Shown here piece by piece: positions 39,984-51,989 of a stretch of 64,000 nt of DNA (positions are counted from its first letter, which is position 1; each line of letters starts with the position of its first letter). The stretch covers positions 24,067,953-24,131,952 of the forward strand of contig NC_088307.1 in the NCBI RefSeq assembly GCF_032854445.1. The letters run 5' to 3'. This stretch comes from Liolophura sinensis (taxonomy: Eukaryota > Mollusca > Polyplacophora > Chitonida > Chitonidae). A program made the translations under genes and the position numbers. Under the pieces are notes generated by a model. The model was not told where the DNA came from, did not search any database, and saw only the letters and a list, made by a program, of their open reading frames with translations.

Positions 39984-40240
39984 ACTCTCTGGCCGAGGTG
40001 GTTAGCGTGCCAGCGCGGTGCAATGACCCCGGAGCCTGTCGCCAAGTCGCTGTGAGTTCAAGTTCAGCTCATGCTGGCTTTCTCTCCGGACAATAAAAGT
40101 AGCATTTTCTATGTGATAGAAGTTTGGATTTCATAAAACAGTTTGAAATCAGAAGGTTTGTTCCATGCACCCATTCACTTTACAGCTATCATATAAGTGA
40201 AAGAGTTTTGAGTACGGTGAAAAACACCAATCTATTTTAA
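39984..40240 (+). mobile_element. SINE with best-preserved tRNA-like head and altered body
   Basis: Head: ctctggccgaggtggttagc (A-box-like), gcgcggtgcaatgacccc, then gagttcaagttcagctc (B-box-like) and atgctggctttctctccgg. The usual middle body is replaced by about 95 bp of unrelated AT-rich sequence (about 40088-40185). The common 3' end returns with cataagtgaa-like and gtgaaaaacaccaatc phrases. Confidence 0.8.
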
Positions 40241-40879
40241 AAAGATTTTAAAGAAAGTCAAATAAAAAATTGTGAGATTTATTGCTTATCCTGGCTCATT
40301 CTGACTTATCCTATCAGCATTATGTATATTGTTTCTGTCGTATGATTGCAAAGTTTAGTATCATTGTACAAGTGACTGGACAATCATAATGGCGTAATCA
40401 GTAACGTAATCAATGCCATGCTGCCTCACTAAAATATCTTGGCCATAATATTACAATCCAAAAATATTGTTGTATTTGAATAGAATAAAAAAAACAGTGT
40501 TAGGGTATCACATCCAAAAGGGGTTGTTGATAACTCTCATATATATCTCTTATGTAATGTGTCATCTGCGGAACTGATTTTTTTTGCGGCGAACATGCGT
40601 ACGAAGAACGAAGAAATCTTTATGGAGGACACTCAGGTGAATGTGTACATGCTTGATTAAATAAATGAGAATACTTGAGGCAAGCAAACAACTCCCACTG
40701 TGTTCAGTGAGACGCGCTATTGGTAGCCTAACAAATCCGGTACTCAATGCTGTTGATCGGAACACAGGCCATAAAAAGCCATATAATAACAGTTAATGGA
40801 GTTTTGCTAGGTCATGGAGTGCAAGTTGTAATAGAGATTGGTGAGGATAAAATAAACCTGAGATTCGTTTTAAGATAAA

Positions 40880-41340
40880 ACAAGTCTCTGTGATTTGCTA
40901 CAAAGTGAAGGAAGGGAGTGTCGCAAATGATACACGGCGATGTCCAACCTTTGACCTCGGGCACGTGACAGATGACCCCTAATATCACTACTACATGTCC
41001 TGGGCGGTAAACTATTTGCGGAGTAAATTGGAGGGTCGCAGTGTTATGATGGCCCATGAGTGCTCTTAAGGCAAGAGTCAAAGTTGACTGGCCATTTAAT
41101 CATCTGGACACATCAGTCCAGGAAATGAACATTAAAAACCAAGCGAGCTTTGTCCCCTAAGAAGACTCCTCCCGGGGCGGGGTCAGTCATAGAATCTGTC
41201 AGAGAGCGTATTATGGCTAAAAGCAGCCTTTTGTTTGCTCTGAAAAATTTCCGCGTCACTGATTCCTCGAATCTGTGTTTGCCCATAAAACCTATCCTTT
41301 TAACCGGCCTTCCCAGCACCCCTCTTCCTTTTCCAGTACC
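40880..41340. promoter_or_regulatory. Candidate regulatory block F, upstream of LMO4
   Basis: GC-richer, repeat-free block about 5.5 kb upstream of the LMO4 start. It contains several TGACC/AGGTCA-like half-sites and a CACGTG E-box near 40960 (tgacctcgggcacgtgac), plus tttaatcatc near 41094. A minus-strand reading frame of 68 codons crosses it but matches nothing I know. A distal enhancer is plausible and unproven. Confidence 0.28.
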
Positions 41341-42590
41341 CTCAGCTTATCACTGATTCCACTCAATAATGTACGAGATGCATCAATCTTCCAGACCTCT
41401 TTTATTAGATAAAATCTAAAAGCAAACAATGCTGGGATTGCTTGGCCATAAATTTAAAATCACTCGGGTTGTTTTCGTTCCTGTGATATAGAAATAGTCC
41501 GCAGGAAGAGTTGGTTGTATTTAGAAGCTACCATAAGTGAGTGTGGGTGGTACTGCCCGGGGCAACGTAGAGGGCAGGGGAAGAAAATTACAGCATGCGA
41601 GCACGAAATAATGACAAGCAACTTAGCTATTACAGACAGTACCAAACATGGTCTTGCCATTCTACTCGCCCATACAAGCTTTACTCGCGCAGACACTGTG
41701 GTGAAAATGTCGTCTGAATTACATGGGAGTTAAGACTGAACTCCGCTTCAAACGCTCGCGTGGGTTCAAACCTACGTTTTTGTTGAGGTTCATAATGAAC
41801 ATGTGCTGTGCAGATTGTTCTGTTGTGCAACATGCTGTAATTTTTGGTTTTTATTATGCAGGCATATTTTGCAGAATTAATACTGTCCATTTTTGTTCAT
41901 TTTAATCCTGTACCTCATTTCCCATGCTATCTTTCACCTAGTCATCTGCTAGCTACTGCCACGGGCTAGTGAAGTACCCGGATGTGCTTGGTCTCGAATT
42001 CATCCCTGGATGGAAAAGCACATAAATAGTATTGCACTGAATTGGCAGACTCTATGGCTTGCCGAGCGATAAAGAATGTTAACATGAGCAATATTATACT
42101 ACTCCCCTTGATGAAAATTAAATTTAAGAGTTCGAATCCAGGTCTCGCTGGCTGAAGTATAGTTCCCTGTCGTTGCGAGATGGTGTCCACCAAACCCTTA
42201 CCAATTGCCTTCCTGATCTATTCTAACACAGTCTTTATAACAAAACGGATATTTTAATTGTGAAATTTGTAATTACCTACACTCTGATAATAATGTACCA
42301 AAGGGTCCTACATATGGCATTTTCATATCTCACCTTATAGCATTTCGTTAGGTCTTGTGTAAAATCTTGGTTTGAATTTTGGTCTAAACTTATTTTTCAA
42401 TAAAAACTGGTGTGTCACAGTCCATCAAACGTCTTCATGTTTTCAAGTTTCTCGAAATTCACGGTGAGTTACTGGCAAATATTGGTCTATGGCGATCTGT
42501 GTCATAAGATATACATGTATCTCATTTCGCTTTATCCATAGAACTACCTTATAGTTGTTCAAAACCCGTCGTTTTATCGTCGTTTTACAG

Positions 42591-42679
42591 AAAAGCATCT
42601 CGCGGTCAAAATGGGATGTTGTAGATGTAGGAATTATCCACGGAAAGGAAAGAACGGATACGCGGTTATCGGATCAAAT
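42591..42679 (+). CDS. Possible first coding exon of an unidentified gene (MGCC N-terminus)
   Basis: An acceptor-like site (tcgtcgttttacag, AG at 42589-42590) is followed by 20 bases of possible 5' UTR, an ATG in good context (tcaaaATGG) at 42611, 23 codons (MGCCRCRNYPRKGKNGYAVI and three more) and a consensus donor GTAAGT at 42680. Gly2 with Cys3/Cys4 and basic residues is the classic pattern for N-myristoylated and palmitoylated membrane-anchored proteins. I do not recognise the protein, and no second exon was found, so this could be chance. No related gene is visible nearby. Confidence 0.33.
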
Positions 42680-42935
42680 GTAAGTAGCCCCCCCCCCCTA
42701 TCTATACTATCTGTACACATACTGTGTCTTCTTAAATGTGGTAGGGCGAATCCATGCCGCCTAAGTGCTGCTCCAACTGAAGTTTCATGCCAAAGACACC
42801 ATTGGGCCACCAAAACTGTCATTATGGGTTCGAAACCGCTTCGCGACGTAAATGTTTCTACTATCCACAGTTTACGTCATTAACCAACATCTCTATTACG
42901 TGCCTCGCCTATTAAAGATGGTCATTTTGGCACAT

Positions 42936-43072
42936 GCTCTTCCCGATTTCCTCCCACCATGATGCTGGCCACCGTCGTATTATACAAGTGAAATTTCCTT
43001 GAGTACGCCGTAAAACACCAATCAAATATTGGTAAATCAAATATTGGTATATTAAATAAACAAATAAAATGG
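42936..43072 (+). mobile_element. SINE 3' part, main family
   Basis: cctcccaccatgatgctggc, ccttgagtacgccgtaaaac and accaatcaaat, then a duplicated atattggta-type tail. It follows the possible MGCC exon by about 260 bp. Confidence 0.8.
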
Positions 43073-44142
43073 TCATTTCCCCTATAAAATGTAGGCCTAT
43101 TCAACCAAACAACAGATTTATCTTTTCCTGGCGTCCGCTACGCCATTATTCATCCAGCTTTCTCGCCTGTCATGGGCGACTAGGCGTTGCGTGAAATCCG
43201 CAGTTTTTATCAGTTAACATCGTACCTGTTCCCGTCATTCCACCGGTTATCTGTCATATCATCATTCGTCACTTAAGAAAAAAACGGTGTACGTTTCACC
43301 ATCTCATTTCACTATGCGTTTTTTTTTATTTAATGTACGCGTATATACACTCGTTGTACACATGTATCTACGCACGTTTCCTTGGCAGCCTTATCTTTAT
43401 GATTTATAAGTAATTCCGCCAGGGTAGGTATTATACTAGATATGCTGGGAGAACATATGTGTCTGAAATAGTGGACACACATGTGTATTTAACAGTGCCG
43501 TTAACCAAGTATTAGGCCATTATCGTTATCAGAGATTAAGGCTATATCGTCTTTAATTTATCCCCTATACGTTATCACAAAATTTAATCTCCCGTGAATT
43601 CTTTGCGCGTAGTGAGTACAACTAGACCAACGACGACGGTGTGATGGGTGCATACATGGCTAAAAATACTCCCTCTTTTCAATTTACTTCAGTTAGGGTT
43701 TTATTCTAACAATTCATATAAATCCTAAATAGCAAAATTACCCCCCTCCCCAGCGCCATGGCTTAAGTAGAATTAAGTTAAAAAAAATATACAGTGATGT
43801 TAACTGCACCACGTTATAGAGGTCACCGGTCTAGAATTATTTGAAATGCGATGTCGCTCTGCTGCGTGGTCTTTCGTGAAGTTTACGGGAGGCTTTTAAG
43901 GTGTAGGTTCCATCCCGGCACTGGGCACTTCATTTTTTCGATTCCTTTACACTCACAGTTCTGGGGGTTAGGATGTTGGTGACAAAAGCTATGCAGGTTT
44001 ACGTTTAAGACTTTTGGGCAGTTTTAAATTCATTGAAGATGCCATATCTACCAATATGACGTACATCAGTTCAGTTATATACAGGTGGAAAAAAAACAAA
44101 ACGATATCAGATAATAAATGTATACAACGATCGTAACCAGCT

Positions 44143-44229
44143 TCAATTCTCGGTAGAAGCATGGAATGAAGTCAATTCTCGGTAGAACCATGCAATGAAG
44201 TCAATTCTCGGTAGAACCATGCAATGAAG
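44143..44229 (+). repeat. 29-bp tandem triplication
   Basis: Three exact-length copies of tcaattctcggtagaaccat plus gcaatgaag, starting at 44143, 44172 and 44201. Confidence 0.92.
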
Positions 44230-44883
44230 AACATTTCATCTGATACATGTATCTGCAACATTTTGCTATACGGGAGTAGCCAGAGAGTTTTGCACAGCTA
44301 AATAAAGTTTCTCAAAACTGGTGTTAATCATAATAATTATATTGTCCTCTGCACTTTATGAAACGTTTTTTTTGATACCAGATAGTACATAAATATATAC
44401 CCCATAAACATAAATACAGTATGTAGCTCCAGTATTCTGTACTTCTGCGCAACCAGTAATCCCAACTGCCTCCCACACTTGCCCATCATTATTTGAGAAT
44501 AGCATAGCTTTTTTGTCTTCAAATCGCTCCATGTTTAGTTCCATAATCACATTTAGAAAATGCCATCGAACAGGTTATCGCGTGCGTCTATCAATTATTA
44601 CTGTATCTATGCAGAGAAATCATTCAAAAGGCTATGTAGAAAAAAAGGCTGCCTAATGTATGATCATATTATGTCTATATAATCACACAGGAATGTCTGT
44701 GTTCAGCGAAGCGAATCACAGAACAGATATTATATCATTATCAAATCATACTAAGAGGACAAAAACTCACAGCAAGTCGTCCGTGCATCTCCCCCATATC
44801 TTTGTTCTGCTCCATGGAGCTGCGTATAAGTGTCCATACATGTAAGTACATATGCACACATGTAACGTATAATAAGACTTACA

Positions 44884-45015
44884 GCACAGACAGGTGAATT
44901 TCACCGAGGCGATGCCCGGTTCTCTCCCACCACAACACTGGCCGCCGACATATAAGTGAACTATTCTTGAGTACGACGAATAGCAATAATCAAATACATA
45001 AATAAATAAATGAAT
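44884..45015 (+). mobile_element. SINE 3' part, main family, diverged
   Basis: ctctcccaccacaacactgg, ccgccgacatataagtgaac, tattcttgagtacgacg, with an (aata)n tail. Confidence 0.7.
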
Positions 45016-45244
45016 ACGACATAGAGAGTAAAACCAGAGCAGTTACGCCAGTGTGATATGTTGGCAAATGGTCACACGTAACTGGTGAACTAAGGTTTCT
45101 TGTCAATTTACCTCAGGGTTTTATTCCATAACTGCTCATGTATATGCTGGAATAGTAGTAAATTACAGCCAATCCCTCCCCCCTCCCGCTCCAGCACCAT
45201 GGCTTAAGCAGAATTAAATAAAACAATTAGAATTAAATAATACT

Positions 45245-45365
45245 CAATAAAATATATTTCACTTATACGACGGCGGCCAGCATTATGGTAAGAGGAAACC
45301 GGACAAAGTCCGGGCGAAACACGCGACCATCCGCATGTTGCTGAGAGAACTTTCTAGTTTTTTTC
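45245..45365 (-). mobile_element. SINE fragment, main family
   Basis: tatttcacttatacgacggc, cagcattatggtaagaggaa, accggacaaagtccggg and gcgaccatccgcatgttgct. Both ends are truncated. Confidence 0.8.
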
Positions 45366-45781
45366 ACATATACACGCCCATTTTGATTAATTGTTGTGTT
45401 CATTCATCCTTTTACTTGATAATTGCCCTGTTTTATTGCCCACATATACCCTTGGACATTCTACTTGGATGACTTCACCGCTATGGATAATATGACGATT
45501 CCTGGATTTGGATAATTACATATTTAATCTATATAATAGTAATAATTGATTAATACATAAACCCTCCATTTAATTTAATAATTGTCGTGTGGTTGTACAA
45601 TTGGTAATATAGTTATTATAGTCAAATGGCTCATTGATTTACCCTGGCTGTATATGAGGTCTCTTTATGACGTCACACCAAGCATCCAACAATGTAGTAT
45701 TCTATCTCTCCCACTGTTGCAATCCAAGCTGGAAAACACAGGTTTATTTCAAAACGTATTATACATGTGTCCCTAAATATA

Positions 45782-46030
45782 CACTGGGGCCTCTGTGGAC
45801 GAGGGGGTTAGCACGCCAGTACGGCGCAATGACCCAGGAGCCTTCCATCAATGCTGTCGCTATGAGATCAAGTCCAGGTAATGCTGGCTTCCTCTCCGGC
45901 CATACGTAGAAAGGTATGTCAGTAACATGCGGATGGTTGTGGGTTTTCCCCGGGTTCTGCCCAGTTTACTCCTACCATAATGCTGTCCATCGTACGGCGT
46001 AAAAGACCAATCAAATGAACAAAACAAATA
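45782..46030 (+). mobile_element. SINE, main family, full-length copy
   Basis: Head ctgtggacgagggggttagc, B-box-like gagatcaagtccagg, then cctctccggccatacgtaga, catgcggatggttgtgggtt, tttaccataatgctgtcc-like and cgtacggcgtaaaagacc. It has head, body and tail in order. Confidence 0.85.
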
Positions 46031-46699
46031 CACATACACTAGTAGGCTAAATGGGCAAGTACAGTTTCAGTATGTAAAACCTCCTGCTATCCCCCACTGG
46101 AAATATCTGCGTGTCGTATCCACGCTACAAAACCACTATTCTTTCCCACCAAAAGAAACACACATAGGTTGAGCATGGCGGTGACCCCATATGCCGAGAA
46201 TAACGTCAACAGGCTTGTGATCGGCCTCATGGCGAGCTGAATTTGGTTTCTGTTGCGTATTTTATGATTACTGACACTGAGACTTTCACATTTCGAGGGG
46301 ATTTATTATTCTGTTTATCCTACTTTATCTTGTGAAAATTAACCTATATGTGTTTTATTTTTTTACACCCTGTATATATAACGTAGGGAGAGAACATGAC
46401 GTATGACAGATCATACATGTATGTCAGGTTTCAAAGAATTTAATTTAATTTTAAAAGGCGATCCACAAATTTGATTTTAAAATAATTCTTTCATTTCATT
46501 GAAAATGTTTATTATCTTCGTATACAAGAGAATGAGATGTCCCCATGTACTTGGAAGAAATTAATGAAGCTAACTTCTCATTTTAGCATTACTCAGCGTC
46601 ATCTTGATTAATCCACTCTTTGTCTAAGCCATACAGTCTAAATTATTTTGGGGGGGATGAGGAGTGTGTGATATTAAAGACCGTTATCACTGTGAAAGG

Positions 46700-47180
46700 C
46701 CTATATATATGTATAACACTCGATCCTGTGGCCTAATTATATCCTCTGCGTGCACCGAGTGTCGCCGAAATTGAAGAATGAAGAGCTTATATTAAACGCA
46801 TAATTATCACTTATATAGTATAGATGCTCAACCCTGGAGGCACCATCTGTCATCTTACCCCTGCCATTCAATTTAGCAGGCATCATATCCTGAACCCCCA
46901 GGCAAATTGTACGTACACGATGTACAGTGTTCAACGACGCTGTCATCTCTCTAATTTGAATCGCTCGCGCTAATCTGGACAATGCGCAGGAACAATCAAC
47001 CGCTGATGGATCAAAATGGATTGCTTCATATGAGATGGGAGGACAAAAAATAATTAGTCGTTAGATTTATAGCAAAAGCGAATGTCAAGTAAGAGTTTTC
47101 ATCACGAACCAAGATCCTCATTTGCGCTTGCCCGCCCGCGGCAAAAATGGTATCGGCCATGGTGGATCCTGAAGCCGTGT
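46700..47180. promoter_or_regulatory. Candidate regulatory block G, LMO4-TOMM22 interval
   Basis: Repeat-free block with TAATTA cores (near 46735, 46799 and 47051), CpG sites and balanced composition, between AT-rich flanks. Non-coding; a distal element for LMO4 is inference. Confidence 0.25.
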
Positions 47181-48363
47181 TATACGCCTATATAGATATA
47201 TAAGAAAAAAGCGAGTGAATCTTCTAAATCTTCTGTTTCGTTGTATTCCTTATTAATTTGTTCCCTGTGCACAGTTAGTCTGTAGAGCGCAAATCTGTAG
47301 TGTGGCCAATGTATTTTTCTAACACAACCTCAACCTATGTCAGTATACAATGTATATTACAAACTTCGATTGCCCAGACTTTAGGGTCTTCCACGATATA
47401 AACACAAGCTCCACATATACCTGGGTTTGTTACATTTAGCAATTTTTAGCACATCAGAATTCAACTTTTTACCTATCATACATTATACGTGCACTTTGCA
47501 ATATGTATACACTTGTGTCTGGTGTCTTCGGGATGGCGCTACAGTGAGGCAGCATGCATTAGTCGGTGTAACGTGAATTAAGTAAACTGCATCTTTTAGT
47601 GTTTCCCCAGACGACACTTCTCTAAATGAACATAAACCTACAGGTCTACAATGACGAAACAAGCATTCCCACGGACATAGCATGGTTCATTTGAATTAAA
47701 AACAGAATGTACTGCATGGCCTCTACTCTTATCCGGATCTTGGCTGCATTAAATAAAGTTCCATGACCTTCTTTGCTTTCCACCAATAAACACCTTGACT
47801 GCGCTCTTCGGGGTGAAAACATAGTGCATCACATACTTAGGAAAGTTGTTCAGTGTCTTTCTAAAGGCAGTCCATTTATTCAGCGCAGTCGGATTTTCTT
47901 TGCACCTGACCGCCCGTTTTACAAGTAAATCACCAATCAGTGTTAGTGATACATGGTCTTTATTCTTATCTCAGAACTATACATTTGTCTCGATCTTTGG
48001 ATTGGTAAATTTCTTCAGTAGGTCTATATTATTGTCTTCGCGAATAGGAAGAATGGACGAGAGTTGAACACACACAAAGCAATGTAATACTGTTTGAATA
48101 CTGCTCAGCTGTGCGTTCCCCTTTTATCACTTTTAACATACAGGAGTGTATTGCATAGCGCGCTGTACTTGGAATCAAGAGGTCGCTGGTACGAATCCCG
48201 CAGGGGATGGGATGTTTTTTTTAGCACTGCTGTGAACTGTGTTTATTCCTGTGTTAGCAAACATTGTAATATTTTTCATAGTGTTAAGGCTATACTATCT
48301 CACACAAATTATTTAAGCCTGAATTAGCCATATAATTATACCTTTACATACATGTACAATATG

Positions 48364-48590
48364 TCTTTATTTATTTATTTATTTGATTGGTGTTTTACGC
48401 CGTGCTCAGGAATAGTTCACTTATACGACGGCAGCCAACGTTATGGTGGGAGGAAACCGGGCAGAGCCAGGGGAAACCCACGACCATCTGCTGGGGGCAC
48501 CATCTGTCATCTTCCTTTTCCACTTATGGCCGGAGAGGAAGCCAGCATTAGCTTGGCTTGAACTCACAGCGACGATGATGCTATAATTAA
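48364..48590 (-). mobile_element. SINE, main family, near full length
   Basis: (TTTA)n tail, gattggtgttttacgccgtg, acggcagccaacgttatggt, aaccgggcagagccagg and the head region gccagcattagcttggcttg and aactcacagcgacg. About 11 bases near 48490-48500 look locally altered. Confidence 0.85.
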
Positions 48591-49261
48591 AGTTTAAAGA
48601 TGCTATAATTAAAGCTAATTATTAATTATATTTAATATTATTGAATTTTTTAATCTATTCAACAGGAAATTGGCAAATATAATTCCTCGCTTGATTACTT
48701 CATGCAAACTTCGTCTTTATTAATTTTAATACTTGTATGATACATCTGTTCATTACATCTAGTAAGGTATTATAATGTACATTATAAATAGCCTTGTTTT
48801 TAATTTACCTTTTTGTGTGGTTTAATGAAGAGGTGATTCACGTATAGAACTATCCGTGTTAAGCAGTGACACTGGCACTCGAGGCTATCTTCATCATTTA
48901 TTATAGCATCTACAGGTATATATACAAACCATAAATCTTGAAACTTGTTACGCCCATATAAGCCTATAATTAGAATTTTATTAATCAGTTTGATTGATTA
49001 ATTTACATACTGGTGTTCACAACCGAGAATCAGTTTGAAAGTTAAATTTCTTGTCCATTAATGAAGCTGTGTGACAGAATAAGATATAGATATCTGCTTC
49101 GAGTGTAGTAAATCAGTACGAAAAAACAGAACGGTGAATGTTTCAATAACTGAACAAAATTCATGCTTCCTAATTCATTCTAATACTTATTAAACACTAG
49201 TAGACCTGCAACTTTGCTGACGAAAACTTTTCTCTTTTTGAATTTAAGAAATCCGAAAATC

Positions 49262-49350
49262 AAACTACCATGTGGATTCGAACTAATTCCATGGAGCTAG
49301 TAGTTGTCCTTAGTGACTTCTGAACCATGAGAGAGATGCCGCGGTACTAA
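49262..49350 (-). mobile_element. tRNA-like SINE head fragment
   Basis: The minus strand reads tctctctcatggttcagaag then ttagttcgaatccacatgg, a B-box-like element. No complete tRNA fold was seen. Confidence 0.4.
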
Positions 49351-49554
49351 GATTGAAAAAAAAAGAGCAAAAACAGATGGCACAATTAAGTTTATATTTT
49401 ACATTTGAAGACAAACGTTAACCAAAACGAAACCTAGACAAGACTTAGAAATAAATGTTTGAAATTTTTAGCTGATTATTTAAGAAATAATGTTTCTGCT
49501 ATGGGTGTCTAGTGGCAGTTTTAAAGTCAGTAAGGTGGACGAGGTTATTATTTT

Positions 49555-49682
49555 AGGTGGAAAGCGTAGCCGGAGAGGAAGACAGCATGATCTGGACTTG
49601 AACTGACAGCGACAGGTGAGAGGGTCCTGGATTATTGCGCGGTGCTGGCACGCTAAACACATCGACCACGAAGGCCCCCATT
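49555..49682 (-). mobile_element. SINE head only, main family
   Basis: agccggagaggaagacagca, cttgaactgacagcgac, ctcctggatt-like and gcgcggtgctggcacgctaa, ending in the reverse of the A-box region. The body is missing, so this is a head-only fragment. Confidence 0.75.
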
Positions 49683-49789
49683 CTTATTGTGCATCTCCAC
49701 GGCCAATTTCCCGGCGTACCATACCAAGTCCTTTGCTCTTGTTAGGTGTAGGACTATACTACTGTAGCAAACTCCAATATTTACCTATA

Positions 49790-50130
49790 ACATCGGAAGC
49801 TCATTAGTGAGACTACACATTACTAATTACTCACGGATCATTAGATCATCCCCAAACAGCGCTAATTGCTTTTCTTTCCCTAATTACCTGTTTTCTGTTC
49901 GCCCATTATTACACACATTATCTTGGTATTAAATATACCCCGGGTCCTTGTCCGTTCTCCGATGTCAACCGGGGCAGGGTTTATTAAATTGTAAAACAGA
50001 TCGTTATCAGGCAATGTGCGAATCGTGTCCAACGAAAGAACCGCTGCTTCGCACGCCATCTCTGTAACACGCATAGTGACCATAGTGACGGTTACAAATG
50101 ATACCCATATATTAGCACACACAAAAAAAG
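49790..50130. promoter_or_regulatory. Candidate regulatory block H, LMO4-TOMM22 interval
   Basis: Block directly after a SINE head fragment, dense in homeodomain-type cores (ctaattactc, gctaattgc, cctaattacc between 49823 and 49890), followed by a GC-richer, CpG-bearing stretch. A minus-strand 80-codon frame exists but looks like chance. Enhancer role is inference. Confidence 0.3.
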
Positions 50131-50993
50131 AAGGAAAAAAATAACCGAAAGGAACATTCTGTCGTTGACTAAAATTTAAGACAAATGGCGTCTATTTGTA
50201 CCACAGTTTCTCCTGATATACAGGAGGTAGGTTTCGCGAAATGAGCATATGTATCAAATCCGCTATCTTAATTAACTTCCTATACAACCTTATCTGGGTA
50301 ATCATCACCACCCTCTATGATAAATAACCCTTTGTTTCCCATGGACTAATTACAAAAGACCTTACACCGACACTAACTTAATAACTTTTATGTCATTATA
50401 TATTTTAATTACATTAGCTGGTTATACAAGTAAGCCTTATAATATATATATAGATATAAATATAGGAAAGTATAGTGCGTAGTTGCTTCTTAATATACCG
50501 ACATAAACTGCTTTGCAAATTAATTCCAACACTTTAATTAAGATTGTTTAAATATGAGCCGAACGTTAATGAGTTATTAACATTGTAATAAATTTGTAGA
50601 GTCTGTTAACAATTAACAATGAAAAAGTGTACTGTACCGAGAAACGTACGCACACACATGCACGTGCGTTTTACCACTATGAGATCACACGCTGGCCTTC
50701 CATCCGCTACAATATCTATGAACAATCTGAATAAAATCAGTTGAATATAAAATTTGTAAAAATTAGCCTGGGTGCAAATTGGGCATCTTATGATATGGGC
50801 ATGAGAAAATAGTCTCAAGTACGTGAAATAAAAAAAGTGGCTAGTAGTTCCAAAGATATCGCACTGCTTTTTGGAAGTAATGCTTTGAAACAGTGACAAT
50901 GCAGATGGAGAAATAATAAGTGCCATGACAGGAAACGCTGTAACACATGGACCAGCGCACCTGGGGAAATAGCTATATATATATATGTAAATA

Positions 50994-51465
50994 TACCAGA
51001 CTGAGAAATAAGCAATCTAGCATATACACACAAAAAACACTGTGTTCTTTCCAGTAAAAGCCTTGTGTCATATTTCAACAACTACATCTTGTGTTGAATT
51101 AACACTACATCTTGTGTTGAATTAACACTACATCTTGTGTTGAATTAACACAAAGTCTTGTGTTAAAAGCATTGAACACAAGATATTCTGGATTTTATAC
51201 ACAATACGTGTAGCAAACTACACAAGATTTTTGTTGTATTCCATAAATTACCTCATTTTGGTTCAACACAAGTTTGTGTTTTTATTATCTGGAACACAAA
51301 CATGTGTACTTCACCTTTATGTAACACATGCATATTTTGTGCTGGGGTAACACATGTTTGGGTTGGAGTAACACGTTTCTGTGTTGATTGAAAACAAACA
51401 AGTTGTTGTGTTAGATTTCAACACAAGTGTTTTTAGTGTGTTACAAGTGTTTTTACAGTCTGGTA
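50994..51465. mobile_element. Cluster of inverted TGTGTT/AACACA motifs with short terminal inverted repeats
   Basis: A 472-bp stretch packed with TGTGTT and its complement AACACA, including three tandem 23-bp units (acatcttgtgttgaattaac plus three bases). It is bounded by taccagactg at the left and its exact reverse complement cagtctggta at the right, with aata next to both ends. This looks like a small non-autonomous DNA element; the short AT-rich flank repeat could be chance. Confidence 0.5.
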
Positions 51466-51989
51466 AATAAGAAATATGCATGTACCATATGCTCTGCATG
51501 GGAAATCGGCAATAGACCATATAATAATGTACCCGATGGGGAATTAATTGATGTCTTGCGTGGTATTCCAGACCATTAACTGCCTTCAGCGACCACTGTC
51601 AAAAACTTTAAAAACTTATTTCACTTTGTTTTTTCTTCTTTTTTTTTGTTGTTGATGTATTTGGATTAACGTCGCTCTGGACATTACATCGATCATTTAT
51701 GTCTCCTTATATCAGGCCGTATCCAATGCCGACAGATTTATGGTGACACCACGCACAATGCTATACATCCAAACACATAATGCTGACACTGGGCCGACCA
51801 GTTGCCTACTTGGTCAATTCCTCTGATGCTGAAAGCCGAGCATGGTAGTGGGAAGATTACCGATGTTGATGTCATCGGTATGCCCGGATTTGGACATAAG
51901 CCCCGGATCTATCGTTTACGAGGCAGATGCTATAAAAATATCCTTGGCAAATTGTTTCTCCTTATATTTCTTTCGAAAGAAACTTCTGC

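Larger units (their letters stand above)
36161..42590. other. Intergenic region upstream of LMO4
   Basis: AT-rich non-coding DNA with an (aata)n run at about 37007-37030, B-box-like debris near 36.86, 39.27, 41.76 and 42.13 kb, one SINE and candidate block F. No coding exon was recognised. Confidence 0.6.

Noticed and set aside
41113-41319. Minus-strand 68-codon frame in candidate block F
   Set aside because: No family resemblance, no splice signals, and the plus strand is equally open; better read as non-coding.
46737-46982. Minus-strand 81-codon frame
   Set aside because: No recognisable domain; it lies in a block that looks like non-coding regulatory DNA.
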